Shown in pieces: positions 50,338-61,449 of a DNA stretch of 64,000 bases. Source of the stretch: Eudromia elegans (Eukaryota; Chordata; Aves; Tinamiformes; Tinamidae); the NCBI GenBank assembly GCA_003342815.1, contig PTEX01000004.1:1-64000 (forward strand). Direction: 5' to 3'. Numbering within the stretch: position 1 is the first letter of the stretch; each line of letters begins with the position of its first letter. A program made the translations under genes and the position numbers. A model generated the notes under the pieces. It searched no databases and had not been told where the DNA came from. It saw nothing but the letters and a program-made list of their open reading frames with translations.

Positions 50338-50497
50338 AACACCACAGAATAGTTCAGAAGGGACATAGTTCAATTACCATGCTAAACCAGGGTCACCTAC
50401 AACCACAGGTTTCCCAGGACCACATCCTGGTAGCTTCTCAACATCTCCAAACATGGAGACTCCACAACCCCACTGGGCAACCCCTTACAGTGGACAG
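50338..50497 (-). mobile_element. Old CR1 LINE 3' fragment, reverse orientation
   Basis: Read on the plus strand the blocks ACCACAGAATAGTT, AGAAGGGACAT, CCAGGGTCACCTA, TTTCCCAGGACCACATCCTGG, CATCTCCAAACATGGAGACT and CACTGGGCAACCCC follow the reverse complement of the CR1 3' end in order. The element's 3' end is therefore at about 50338 and it is 5'-truncated near 50497. Many mismatches show an old copy. Confidence 0.8.
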
Positions 50498-52500
50498 AAA
50501 TTCTGAGTCTCTGCAAAATATGCTCTGTAGTTCAGAAATGCAACTAGTAAAACACTAGGAACCCTGGTTTACCATCTCCTGGAAGGAAAAAAAAAAATCC
50601 TTCAGCCTATACATGCCAAGTTTGAGGTATGTTATTGACTGAAACATTACATGAAAATGGAGAGTAGGTTCCCACTTGAAGCATTCAGTTCTTCCTCAAA
50701 ACTTGAAGGCTAATCAGAGATAATGTATAATTACTAGGGGTGAAATATTTACAAGTTAAGATTGAGGTACCTGTTTGGAAAGGTTCCTTCTCTTCTCCTT
50801 CCCCTTTTCTCCAACCACTTCGCTTTCGTTTAAAGATTCTAACTCCCTCCTTGTTTTCTATCAGTTTCTCAAGTCCTTTTTCTCAGGGCTATTTAAGATG
50901 CTGTCACTCAGTAACCTTGACCACAAACCTCAAATCAGGGCTTGCCCAGGTCTTCACAGGTTTTACAACCTGCAAGGATCATTCAGCGTGAAACTTCTTA
51001 CAGCCTTAAGACAGTTTCCAAGAGCTACAAACCAACCCTTCAACAAGCGACTGAACCCTATGTTAAGGCTTCAGAAGTGAAGACTTATGAATGTACAACA
51101 CTCCTTCACGAACTGCCTAAAGCTTATCTTCTGGCTTAATTACTGCATCCTACTTTGCAATTAATTTGTCTGCTTTGTTGTTGCAAACAAGACTGAAAAT
51201 TCCCCAACACAACTTTTTTTCCCTTTTTTTTCTGAGCGCTTTCTGCATACACCAATTAAGACAATTCAAACCCTCCTTCAGAGCAATGGGTTTAACATAT
51301 TCAACCTCATTTAGGATCCCTTACATCCTCCGCTGAACTTTCTCCAGTATTGTCATGTCTGAGTAGAAACTCAAGAGCAGGATGTAGGATTATAGTAGTT
51401 CTCATTATCAATGTGTAGAGAGGCAAGACCACTTTATGTATTTACCTGCTGTTCATTCCCCTTCTCAGGATTTGAGCCTTCCTATAACATTTTTGCAAAA
51501 CATTTTACTAGAAACTGCTATTGAAAACATTCATATTAAATCCTTATCTGAATTACTCTTTTTCAAGAGTTTTAGAAAATTTTAGGGCAACTATTTCTAT
51601 TTTCCTGTGTACAAAGTTGTATTTATCTATATAGAATGTTTGACTGATAAATTATCTTAATAATGTGACTGGATCTGTCCTCTTCAGCTTTAGATAACTC
51701 ACTAATCACTATTATTTGCTATTACATTTTTGAAATATCAGGTCAGAACACCAGCAGGATGTTGAATATTACAAAACCAAATGGATTCCTGAGAGCAACC
51801 TTATTAGCAATAGATTTACTGATTTTATCCCATTAGCTATTGTCTTGAGATCTGCCAGGTGTTGAGATTTTGATCCATCTAGTACGTAACCTGTTAGTGC
51901 TCTGACATCTTAATTTAAGGGGAAAAAAAAATGCTTGGAACCAAGTCAAATGGCTTTGAGAAATTCAAATATACTATCTTTACCTTCCCATCTTATCAGT
52001 CCAGTCTGCAATCCTGTTAGACTATGACAGTTTAGTTTGAAAATGGCTCCTGTCAAAAAAATCTTGAGTGACAGTAATATGCTCTTCATTTCCATTTTTT
52101 TGTCCTTGTCATCCAAATGAACTATTCACCTCTCGTCAGAGCTCACATTACAGTGACTGCTCTCTTGAGTTCCGGATCTTTCCTTACAATACTTTTAAAT
52201 ATCGAGATTGTGTACAACTCCGTACTGCTTACAGACCTTTTCCAGTCTCCAAAGCCCTTGAATATTATCCATTCAGAATACTTAAAAGGTTCGATCCCTT
52301 GGGATTCTTGGGTATCAGTTAGCCAGAGGCACTGATCAGAAAAATATTTACTCTAAATAAATGCTCCCCATATCTCCTTTAGCTACAATAAATAAGCTTA
52401 TACCATGCATATCATAGGACAGGCAAAAGGCAAAAACAGCAGATGAACACTTGTTCTGTATCCCTATTTATAATTTTATTTTCCATTCAGCATTGGTTAA
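50498..52500. other. Non-coding AT-rich stretch
   Basis: Plus frames of 83-101 codons overlap at 50740-51080 and match nothing known. T-rich runs lie near 51212-51231. No repeat was recognised beyond CR1. Confidence 0.58.
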
Positions 52501-54078
52501 ATCCATCAATTCAGTTTAAAAAAAAAATCAATTTAATCAGGGAACACGGTAGGCAGAACTACAGTTGCTAATACAGATTTTAAAGTACCACATTGCAAAG
52601 AAAAATAAACAGGATTAAAAGTAACATAACCTTTATTTCTACAGTTTGCTTTAGCATGGAGATAGAGTACAAATTAGATACAGAAATCTACCTTTGGCAG
52701 TTTTATTCTGCCAGCACAGAATTATGCAATCAGATTCTTCTCTAAGCAGCTCTGCACATTGAAGATACACTTCACTGAAGAACAAACTGAAAAAGAAAGA
52801 AACTTTTTTTTCCCCTCTCTCCAATCATCCTCTGAAAGTTAACTATCTTCGTTATCTTTGGATAAGGTACAAGCAAACACAGAAGCCCAAAAGCTGTTTG
52901 ATTTTAAAATGTAAAATTAGAATCAATACCCATGAAACAAAAACCAAGAGAGTCATAAAAAGGGAACATCTAAAAAACTCTTTCCCAACATACACTGAAG
53001 CCAAAGGTGGATTCTGAGCACTAGTTCATTACAGTAACTCCAATGCTAGAGTGGGACAGAAGCAGCCTGATTCTACAGCTTGGTTAGCTGTATTCTCTGC
53101 TACAGCTCTTCACACAAGAAGAGTTTTTCCACTTTGTTTCTCTAAGGGGCAGGAGGGGATGGCATCAAGGCAGCGCTACCTATTCCATTCTGTTCTGTGC
53201 TGCTCTTGTACCTAGTTGCCCATATGCGAAGGACACGGAGGCCCAGGGGCTGGCAATGTCCCACTTAGCGGATGTCTTCAATAAACCACCATAAAATCTT
53301 GCCCCCCATACACACTGGTTAATTAACAGGACATTATGGCAGCCTGTTGATCCTGCCAGAGCTTTTTTTTGCCTAGTGTAGATTAGACAGCAGAATAATG
53401 CTACACAGGGTGAAAAAAGCTGCAGTGCAGCACTGCTAAACCACAGAACTGGAAGGTCAGAGCACAAAATATGACAAGCCTCTAGTCAGTAAACTCTACA
53501 GCAGTAGTAAAAGTGGAAAGAAAAAAAGAATTGTTTCTATTTTCAGTTGCATTCCTTGTTAAGTCTGGGGATAAATTTTTAGTTCTTATCTGGAGTTCAA
53601 CTCATGAACCACCCAAAATTTGTGTCCTTGCTCAAGATTAGAGGGAAAAGCTTCCCCTCCGTGTTAAAAAGGAAATCAATAAACGAGTTTTCTTGAGTTT
53701 GAGATGCTTGAACAATGGCCTGAGATCTTAACCAGGGGACCTTGTAACTTCCAAATTAACCATGCAATGCATCTTAAAATATTGACGCAAAAGTTAATTC
53801 ACTTTCAAAGTACAAGTGTTTCCTTCAAGTCATCAAGTCTTGCTCTGTATTTTCATGGGGCAACAAGAGAACACATTTATTTATTTCCTTCCTACCAGAG
53901 GCCATACACTCTTGGCAAGACAGCAGCTAGGTGGATTTGTGAAGACCAGACTTTGCCAAACCAGTACAGGTTATTTCACATTCCCCCATTACACCCTATT
54001 GTTTATGAACTGGCAGCTTGTTGCTTTGACTCACTTTCTATTGAGGTTAAGCTGACCTGCCCCTTGGCTTTCTTTTTC
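52501..54078. other. Non-coding stretch, nothing recognised
   Basis: Contains a 125-codon plus frame (53704-54081) and a 95-codon minus frame (53180-53467) without known matches or splice support. Confidence 0.57.
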
Positions 54079-54155
54079 TAGGCTTGTACAATATTTACTA
54101 TTTACAGTTCTCTGGAGCCTAGACTGGTACAATATTTATTCAGTTTTCTGAAGCT
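54079..54155 (+). repeat. Degenerate tandem repeat, about 36-41-bp unit, 2 copies
   Basis: TAGGCTTGTACAATATTTA..CAGTTCTCTGGAGCC is followed at once by TAGACTGGTACAATATTTA..CAGTTTTCTGAAGCT. Copies differ by substitutions and a short gap, so this duplication is old. Confidence 0.8.
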
Positions 54156-56560
54156 TATCTCTATTCTTATAGTTCATAAGATTATCATTTATAGTTGAGC
54201 AAATGTTTTGTATAGTCTCCTGAATAAACAGGTGGACTCTAATGTTAGAGTGAATTTTAACAGCTCCTGTCATCTTTCCTTCAACTCAGATGCAGTTTTT
54301 AAGCTACCTCATTTCCAAAAGGCATTTCAATGATCTGATCATATTTAAATTAGTGAGGATGGGGCAGGGTAGAAAATAGGACAATGGAGCAAGAAAGACA
54401 TTAAACACTTGAGCTTTCCGCATAGCCCACTATTTGCTTTCCTCTTGCTGATGTCACTCTGATGTACATCTGGCATAGGGAGTTCATTTCATAAACCAAA
54501 TTGAAAGGCTACAAGTGATGAACAACCATTAAATCTAAAGGAACAGAAAAGCTTAGCAGCAATGAACCAGGAAAGCAGATCAGATGAACAATCTGCTCAC
54601 AACATTCTGATGCTTCCTTCAGATGTAAGGGGCAGTAACACATTACTCTAATGGGAATAAAATTAACAGTTAAGCCAAATCTACTTCCAGACTTGACAAG
54701 TTTTCCTATTCCCAATGGATCTACTGCCCCTCTCCACAGGATAGAAATGAGAGGGGCTTTTTGAATTATCCGAATAAAATAAACAGCATTTTCAATCACA
54801 ATTAAGGAAAACCTAGATTTCTCTCCCCCATTAACTCCCAAGTTGTATTCAGGATTATCTGCGTTACAGGATAAACCATGTTTTAAGAACAGTAATTAAT
54901 TCTCCAATGTTTTCACAACCTCATTATAAACACCCCAGTAGACAAAGCTTTTACTCTTCTTCAGAAGGGTATTCACACTGTAATTTCATCATCCACTTGG
55001 GATTCAACACTGTGGAGTATCAATTTTGATTAGATCAAGAGGAAGTATATTTAACTCTACAGAAAAATTACACTCAATTTTAATGTACTCTCCTATATCC
55101 ATCTCAGGAGTCAATAACTTGATTTATCTCTGACTAGATTTGCTGCTGGATTACCATTTTATTTACAGAGTATAAAGGTTTAATAAGTATATAAAAAACT
55201 TTAAATTAAGAGAACTTTTTATTGCCTTCATTTACTGCTTATTTCTTAGAAACATTTTCTATTAGCCCTTATTCAGCAAAGCACTTGAAGGTGTTTCTGT
55301 TTAACTACACATCAAAGTCAAGTAAACAATACCTTGTTTTCCATACAAATCATTAAAGAAGATTATTTTATCTAAGGGACATTTTTCCTACTTCAATTTA
55401 GCATGAGCCACATCTGCCAAAACCCTTGAAGGCTCTCCTGATGATTACACTGAAAGCAGAAAACTTGGGCAGCTGATTTAAATTTTACATGTTAACAAGC
55501 ACTTAAGTTCATAAGCACCTAGATCTGACTGCTACTATCTAGATAAATCCTTCCAGCCCACAAGATCAGAGCAGACAGACCGAACAGCCCTCATCTTCTC
55601 TAACAGTTTAACTGTTCAATTCAGCAAATCCGTGACAACATCCATGGTGTGACAACGACAGCACAGTGACTGCACACTGGCACCTTGGGGAGATTTAACC
55701 ATGTGGCACATTCCCAGAATGAAGATCCCATTTCAATATTCTAACCCCTACCTACTCTGGCATGATTGCCTACTGAAGTTTCTCTATGAAAGAAAGCCAA
55801 GAACAAATACAAGCTCCTGCAGTGACTGGGAATATTGAAGAATGAGTAGAAAAGTAGTTTTCTTGATGTAACTATTGAAAGAAAAGTTGCAGCTGACATT
55901 TCAAAAATATATTAAAAGTGTATGATCACCAGTTTGTGGGTGGTAGCTGACTAAGAGAAGAAAAAGGAGTGAAAGAAGGTAATCAAGCACTGCCCATCCT
56001 TGTGCTTCCCACAGATGCCTGCTAGGAAAAAGCTCAAGAGCACATGAGGCCACGGCACAGGGCCAGGTCCTTCTATTTAAGGCATCAAACACTGACATAC
56101 CAGATCCCTTACTAGAAAAGCTTGGGCAGCAATTCACAAAAAACAATTTATTCTCCCAAATGTAGCTCTCTCTCTACTCAAATTGTCTATAAAAACTGTC
56201 ATTTTTACTGATGTTTGCTATTAGTAATTCTCTAAACAAGCAGTTGCTGCTCATCCATGTCAGTTCCCACATTCTGGCTACAGATTCAGAGCTCACAGTG
56301 ACAATCCTGTAATTGATCAAATGAATCAGATATTTGTTTCTGATGCTAAACTAGATAAACTAAATTTATGCAGAGCTATAAATTTCTGAAATTAACTTTA
56401 TCTTAATTATCTCAGGATTTATAGGAGGTTCTCCCCACAAGACCTTAGTATAAAACACTGTACTCACATAACCCATACAACCTGATGAAAATATATCCCT
56501 GTTCTGTTAAGCTCTGCTTCAATCAAATCAAACTGCTTCTTAATTCATTTCTGTGTGTCC
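54156..56560. other. Non-coding AT-rich stretch
   Basis: Includes a 110-codon minus frame (54509-54841) with no known match. Nothing else was recognised. Confidence 0.58.
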
Positions 56561-56578
56561 AAAAAAAAAAAAAAAAAA
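56561..56578. repeat. A18 homopolymer
   Basis: Eighteen A in a row. No retroposed body is recognisable upstream. Confidence 0.92.
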
Positions 56579-57129
56579 CAAGATATAAAATAGAAAAAAA
56601 TCAACATTCTTTACATGCCAGATGTTGAAACAGAAGGCTTTGCTGATAACCTGCTGAAGTATGAGATAAAATTTCTATCAAGTACTGGAAGATTAGAGAG
56701 ACACCTACAAGCTGAAGGGATTTTGCTGTCTTGGAATGAGACGACTACTAGCCAGATACCACAGATCCCTGAAACAGAAAACCAGATAAGCATTGCTTCC
56801 ACTGTTTCTCATTTAATACCTTAATTATTCTCACAATTGCCTTCTTTATATGAAACCTGACTCAAAGCATTCAAAATACATATTTCAATGGTAAATACAA
56901 CCCACAGCATGTATATCTGGCAGATTATCTACACAACTAAAGATAAAGCACAAAGTTCAAACTTGGATTTAGATAACAGTCAAGTTCTTGCATGATGAAG
57001 CTCTCTGCATTAATGATACCAGCTATCTCAACAAGGTCAGATAGTTCAAGTGGTCACTCCTCCCTTCCCTACTGCTAGGTAAGGAAACATTTTTCATATA
57101 CATTTTATTGCCCATTCAGAGAAATTAAC
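56579..57129. other. Non-coding stretch, nothing recognised
   Basis: Two overlapping frames on opposite strands (56611-56824) read as chance. Confidence 0.58.
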
Positions 57130-57148
57130 TGCATATACTATATATGCA
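57130..57148. repeat. AT-rich inverted repeat, 8-bp arms
   Basis: TGCATATA (57130-57137) and TATATGCA (57141-57148) are exact complements around a 3-base spacer. Confidence 0.85.
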
Positions 57149-58611
57149 TATATTAGCAACAATAATTTTCTTAATGAGAACTGCAGGCTTCTGATCTTAA
57201 GAGTTTATCATTATCAAGAGTTACCATTATGTTGGCTCTTGCCATCGAGCTGTTACACATAAAGCTTAGCTGGTTGGACCACATACAAAAACCACTCTTA
57301 GTTTCTAAGCGTAAAGTCAAGGCTTAATTCAGTAACTTTATAATGAATTAATAACAAATCCTGAAGTTCTTTATTTACAAGCTTTGCAGAAAAATAAATT
57401 TAGGAGAAAAAGAGCAGCTTCCAGAATTACCCAGGCATAAACTTTCAGCATGGTGAAGAAAACAGCATGGATTCAAGTAGCCCCTTAGACACAGAAAAGT
57501 GTGGGACACATTCTCCTTCGTAACAGAAGGGTTGTAGTCATTGAATTACATAGTTCTGCATTTCATCAAGGCTGTTCACAATGCCATTTCTCATTTTTAT
57601 TTAATATTACAATACTTGTACCCAAGAACACTCCAGTCTGAACTGTTCTTCCTCCTGGGCAAAAAACAATAGTGAAACAGACCAACCACCACCTTGTTCT
57701 TCTAGAGAATAAACAAAATGTTCCAGAGTATAAATGATTAAAACAGTACATTGAGATTAGAATTTAGATATGCTCTTTAAACTCTCAAGATCTTTTGCTA
57801 ACTTTCTCTTCCACATTAGGAGAGAGGAAAACAAATAATATCAAGCATCCACAGGCATCCATTTACATGCAGTGATATATACCCACATAAAGCAAGTCTC
57901 TGCAGAACTGTACTGTTCTGGTGTCTTGTTCTCTTCAAGACCCCAACACTTGTAGGTTACATAAGAATAATACATGTTTACACATACTAATCAATTTGCA
58001 TCATTCATCCAACCTCTTACTACTGCAAGAGGTTCTGAAGGATTTTTCTTTTGCTTATGAAGGACTGGCATGCCCGACCATCCTAATCAGATTTAAAACA
58101 ACAAACTCCAAAACATTTAGTGATTTGAGACAAAAAGTACTAAATATGAAAATGAATAGCAGCCTTAGCAACCCAAAATATTGCTCCCAGTTTAAGTGGA
58201 TATCCCACACTGCTGCAACAGGTGGTTAAATGCAGTATCAGTTCCTTCAAGGATATAAACTGAGCATTTACTTAAGTTGCATACAGAAAGCAGACAAATA
58301 TCCAAACAGCTTGCTTAGATTTCCAGTGTATAAAGGAGAAGCATCCACCAACATTTCATAGCAGCCAGCTTCTCAAAGAGAACTAAAGTACTTCCTTTAG
58401 AGGATACAGTATGGGTTTGATTCTGATCCATTTCTTCCTTACAATACTTGGCCTCATTTTAGCCACAAAAAAATCACCAGCTACAGAAGTACAGGTGATG
58501 CAAAAAAATTACAAACCACTACCATCATTACAAAACTGAAATTGGATCAGATTTGCAACATCAAGCTTAAGCTAAACCCCCAAGAATCCTGAAAGACAAG
58601 TTTTAAATTAA
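57149..58611. other. Non-coding AT-rich stretch
   Basis: One plus frame of 102 codons (57921-58229) without a known match; no repeat recognised. Confidence 0.58.
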
Positions 58612-58643
58612 TTAGTCTAATTAGGTCTAATAATTAGACCTAA
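58612..58643. repeat. Perfect 10-bp inverted repeat with an adjoining direct copy
   Basis: TTAGGTCTAA (58621-58630), spacer TAA, then its exact complement TTAGACCTAA (58634-58643). Just before it lies a one-base-shorter direct version, TTAGTCTAA (58612-58620). It could form a small hairpin or bind a dimeric factor. No T run follows that would suit a Pol III terminator. Confidence 0.88.
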
Positions 58644-61095
58644 ACAGCTATGTATTGGATAAGCATGATGCATAGAAAAAAAACACATTGATTTGATAAA
58701 TATTTTCAATCCAAAAATTTATAAAGTTCGTTCTTAGAAAAAAATGCACCCAGACAGAGGTTGCTCAGGCATAAATTAAAAAAAAAATCCCAGAGAAAAA
58801 AAGCAAATCTTATTAGGATTCAAAAAAATGAAGTCCATGTAAAAAACATGTAAAACCACATTGCCCATGTCCGATACAAATACTACACCATTCCCAGAAG
58901 ACCTGAGGCAAGAGAAATATCAAACATGTTTAGGAATCAAAAATTTCAAAATCTCCAAATTTTGTTTGTCTTCATTCTGAAAACTGCTGTTGTTCTACAC
59001 AAATTGTTCACAATTGTGTTACACCTATTTGCTGTACTCAAGAAATTAATTCTGCTTTGCAGAATCTCACCTGTGTTTTATTTAGAGATTTAAATAGTAC
59101 TGTTAAAATACCTGAATAGTATTCTAGCAGCGAGTTTCCATTCAATAAAGAAAGCAAGCCTCACTAATGCCACCTCACAGTTAAACTATGCTAAAGCCTC
59201 GAGAGATTAAGGCCTAGGCAATCAAAAAAAAAAGACTATGAAGCATAAACATACGGTGCCCTTTATTTTTAGGGACACTGAGCACCACTACCCCTTGCTG
59301 AAGTTTACAGACCTTGATCTCAACCTGTAGTAGCATTCAAGATGTTTCCAGACATACACGGCAGAGTAAACTAGACTTGCCAAGCAGAGCACACTGAAAA
59401 CTCAGGGTGTCCCCCAAAACCCTGCGTTTTCACAACTTTTGGAGACTTTCACTCCAGAATCCTTCTGCACTCTCCCACTAGCACCTTTCCCATTCCGTAA
59501 AGGAGCAGATTTCTACTTGACGGCTTGCCAAGCCCTCGCCAAAACACAACACACTCACATAACCAGCAGTTTTCCAGCCACCGCAGGTAGGTCAAAGAAA
59601 ATGCTGCAGCACCATCTAGTGGGTGAAGGCTACTTCATCCAGCGCCTAAGGCCAAAATCAGCACACAGCCCTAGCAAGCAGGTTATAGATGAGCTCTAGG
59701 GGTGGGAAAGCAGCTATACTAAAGCAAAAATGCAATAGGAAGCACCTTCATATTGCATATGTGGCATCCTACTTTCAAAACATATATAGTCTAAGACATT
59801 TGGATTAGATATTTTAGGTGTGCATCTAATAGGAAATTTAAGTGAAAATTTAAGTACAGAGGATCATCTATTACTCAGGACAAACCCAATTTGTACTCAA
59901 GCGAGTCTCTCTGGAATAGTGTTTAAAGTAATTTAAATGTTTAGAACATGAATGACTGAAAAAAGAAAGGATGCATAATTACTGGTCATGAAGACTGACA
60001 CATGCAGCAAAAGTAGCAGCAAAGACAGATGAAGAAAAACCCTCCCCACAGCCAAAGCTTCTCCAAGTTAAACTGCAGCGGTTCCTCCTGCAAACCAATG
60101 AATAGTGAGATCTCTACCCCATTTACTTCAGAGACCCGTCCACAACACCTCTGAATGCAGACAGCAAGTTTCACCACATCTGCTGCAGGTAATGTGGGTT
60201 ACTGCAGATAGGAACTGAGACCAAACCAGAAGCCAACTGATGGCACCAGCACAACAGTCCTGAGGAAATATTCAGTCAGGCTCAGACTCTTCCAGAGAAA
60301 AATCTAAAGACTCCCTGTATTAAACAATTGTAACACTGCAGCAGGCAAAAGCACTCTATGATCTACCTTAACCACAGGCCAGCTGAACTGCTTTACGTGA
60401 AAAGGAAGTGAACAACCCTTCTCTACACTACCCAAGAGATAACAGGTTTCTTTCCTGAGGTATAAGAGGAATCCAAGTTTTCCTTATTACGTGGAGTGGC
60501 AGAAGGGCCGCTCAGTCTTAAGGAGCTCCCATACCCCCTTCAGAATGATCCTTTTTGTGTCTACTGGCAGTTAGGAGCTGTTCGTGAGCTTACTTCACAC
60601 CTGGCCATCACCAGAACCACTATTGACAACTTAAGATGAACTCCGCTTTCAATTAAATATGCTCTGCCAATTATGGTCCTGTACATCTCCTACAAGTATA
60701 TGCACAATATGCTTTCCCAATATACTAATAATTGACACCTTCTATTTACTTCACTAGCAAAAAATTAAAAAAAAATATTAGGACCATAAGCCAGGAAATT
60801 TTACTCAAGTTTTTTTTATGTCTTTTTCATCACAACTTTTTTCAGAACTCTAATTCGCTCCTGAATAAACAGAATAGGAAGATATGAATGTGAAGATACT
60901 AATTGTGTACAAAGCTCCAGTTGTTGAAGGTCTCTGACTACATTCATATACTTAAGTTTCTAACCACACAGATCGTAGAAAAAGCTTGACAACACATTAT
61001 AAACCATTCTACAAGGTCAAAAAGAAAGAAGTGATACCAGTTATTCCTGGAGAGTATCATTGCTTTTCAATCTCCTGTCATATTACTTTTTGCAG
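58644..61095. other. Non-coding AT-rich stretch
   Basis: A runs lie near 58780-58789 and 59224-59233. Frames reach 86 codons (plus 59439-59699) without known match. Confidence 0.58.
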
Positions 61096-61449
61096 CTTGT
61101 CTCAGCAAAAGCTGAATTTGACCACTTGCATTTTAGGCCTGCAAAACACTATTCCCCCCGAATGCAAAAGTACATACTCAGCTTTGGTTATGCTCGAGAT
61201 CCATACATCACAAAAATATCACCTACAGCAGTAACTGAAAGAGATTTTGCCTCTGTAGCACAGTCTACAGCAGGGATCGGTGCCTGTCAATTGCATTTCA
61301 CTACAAAATTCCGTGATGCTCATCTTAGCTCCTGCTTGCACAGATCAAGTTCTGCAGAGACAGGACTAGACTCAAACTTGCCAGCTCCGATTCAATATTA
61401 CGAAGACCAACGTTTCCTGAGCAATACTGCAACTCTGACCATAAGCTAG
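61096..61449 (+). CDS. Exon-like open frame after a strong acceptor-like site (unrecognised)
   Basis: A good acceptor-like sequence (ATTACTTTTTGCAG, AG at 61094-61095, with a long pyrimidine-rich run before it) is followed by 117 open codons plus stop in one frame. The frame runs through LVSAKAEFDHLHFRPAKHYS and MQKYILSFGYARDPY and ends at a TAA at 61445-61447. That would suit a terminal coding exon or a non-coding one. A short GYA-DP string recalls part of the splicing factor CDC40, but the similarity does not extend and I do not accept it. Plus strand is against the weak minus-strand bias. Open frames of this size occur by chance. Confidence 0.13.
   Translation, partial: LVSAKAEFDHLHFRPAKHYSPRMQKYILSFGYARDPYITKISPTAVTERDFASVAQSTAGIGACQLHFTTKFRDAHLSSCLHRSSSAETGLDSNLPAPIQYYEDQRFLSNTATLTIS

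Noticed and set aside
61096-61320. Similarity to the splicing factor CDC40
   Set aside because: Only a GYA-DP string agrees; neighbouring residues do not continue the match.
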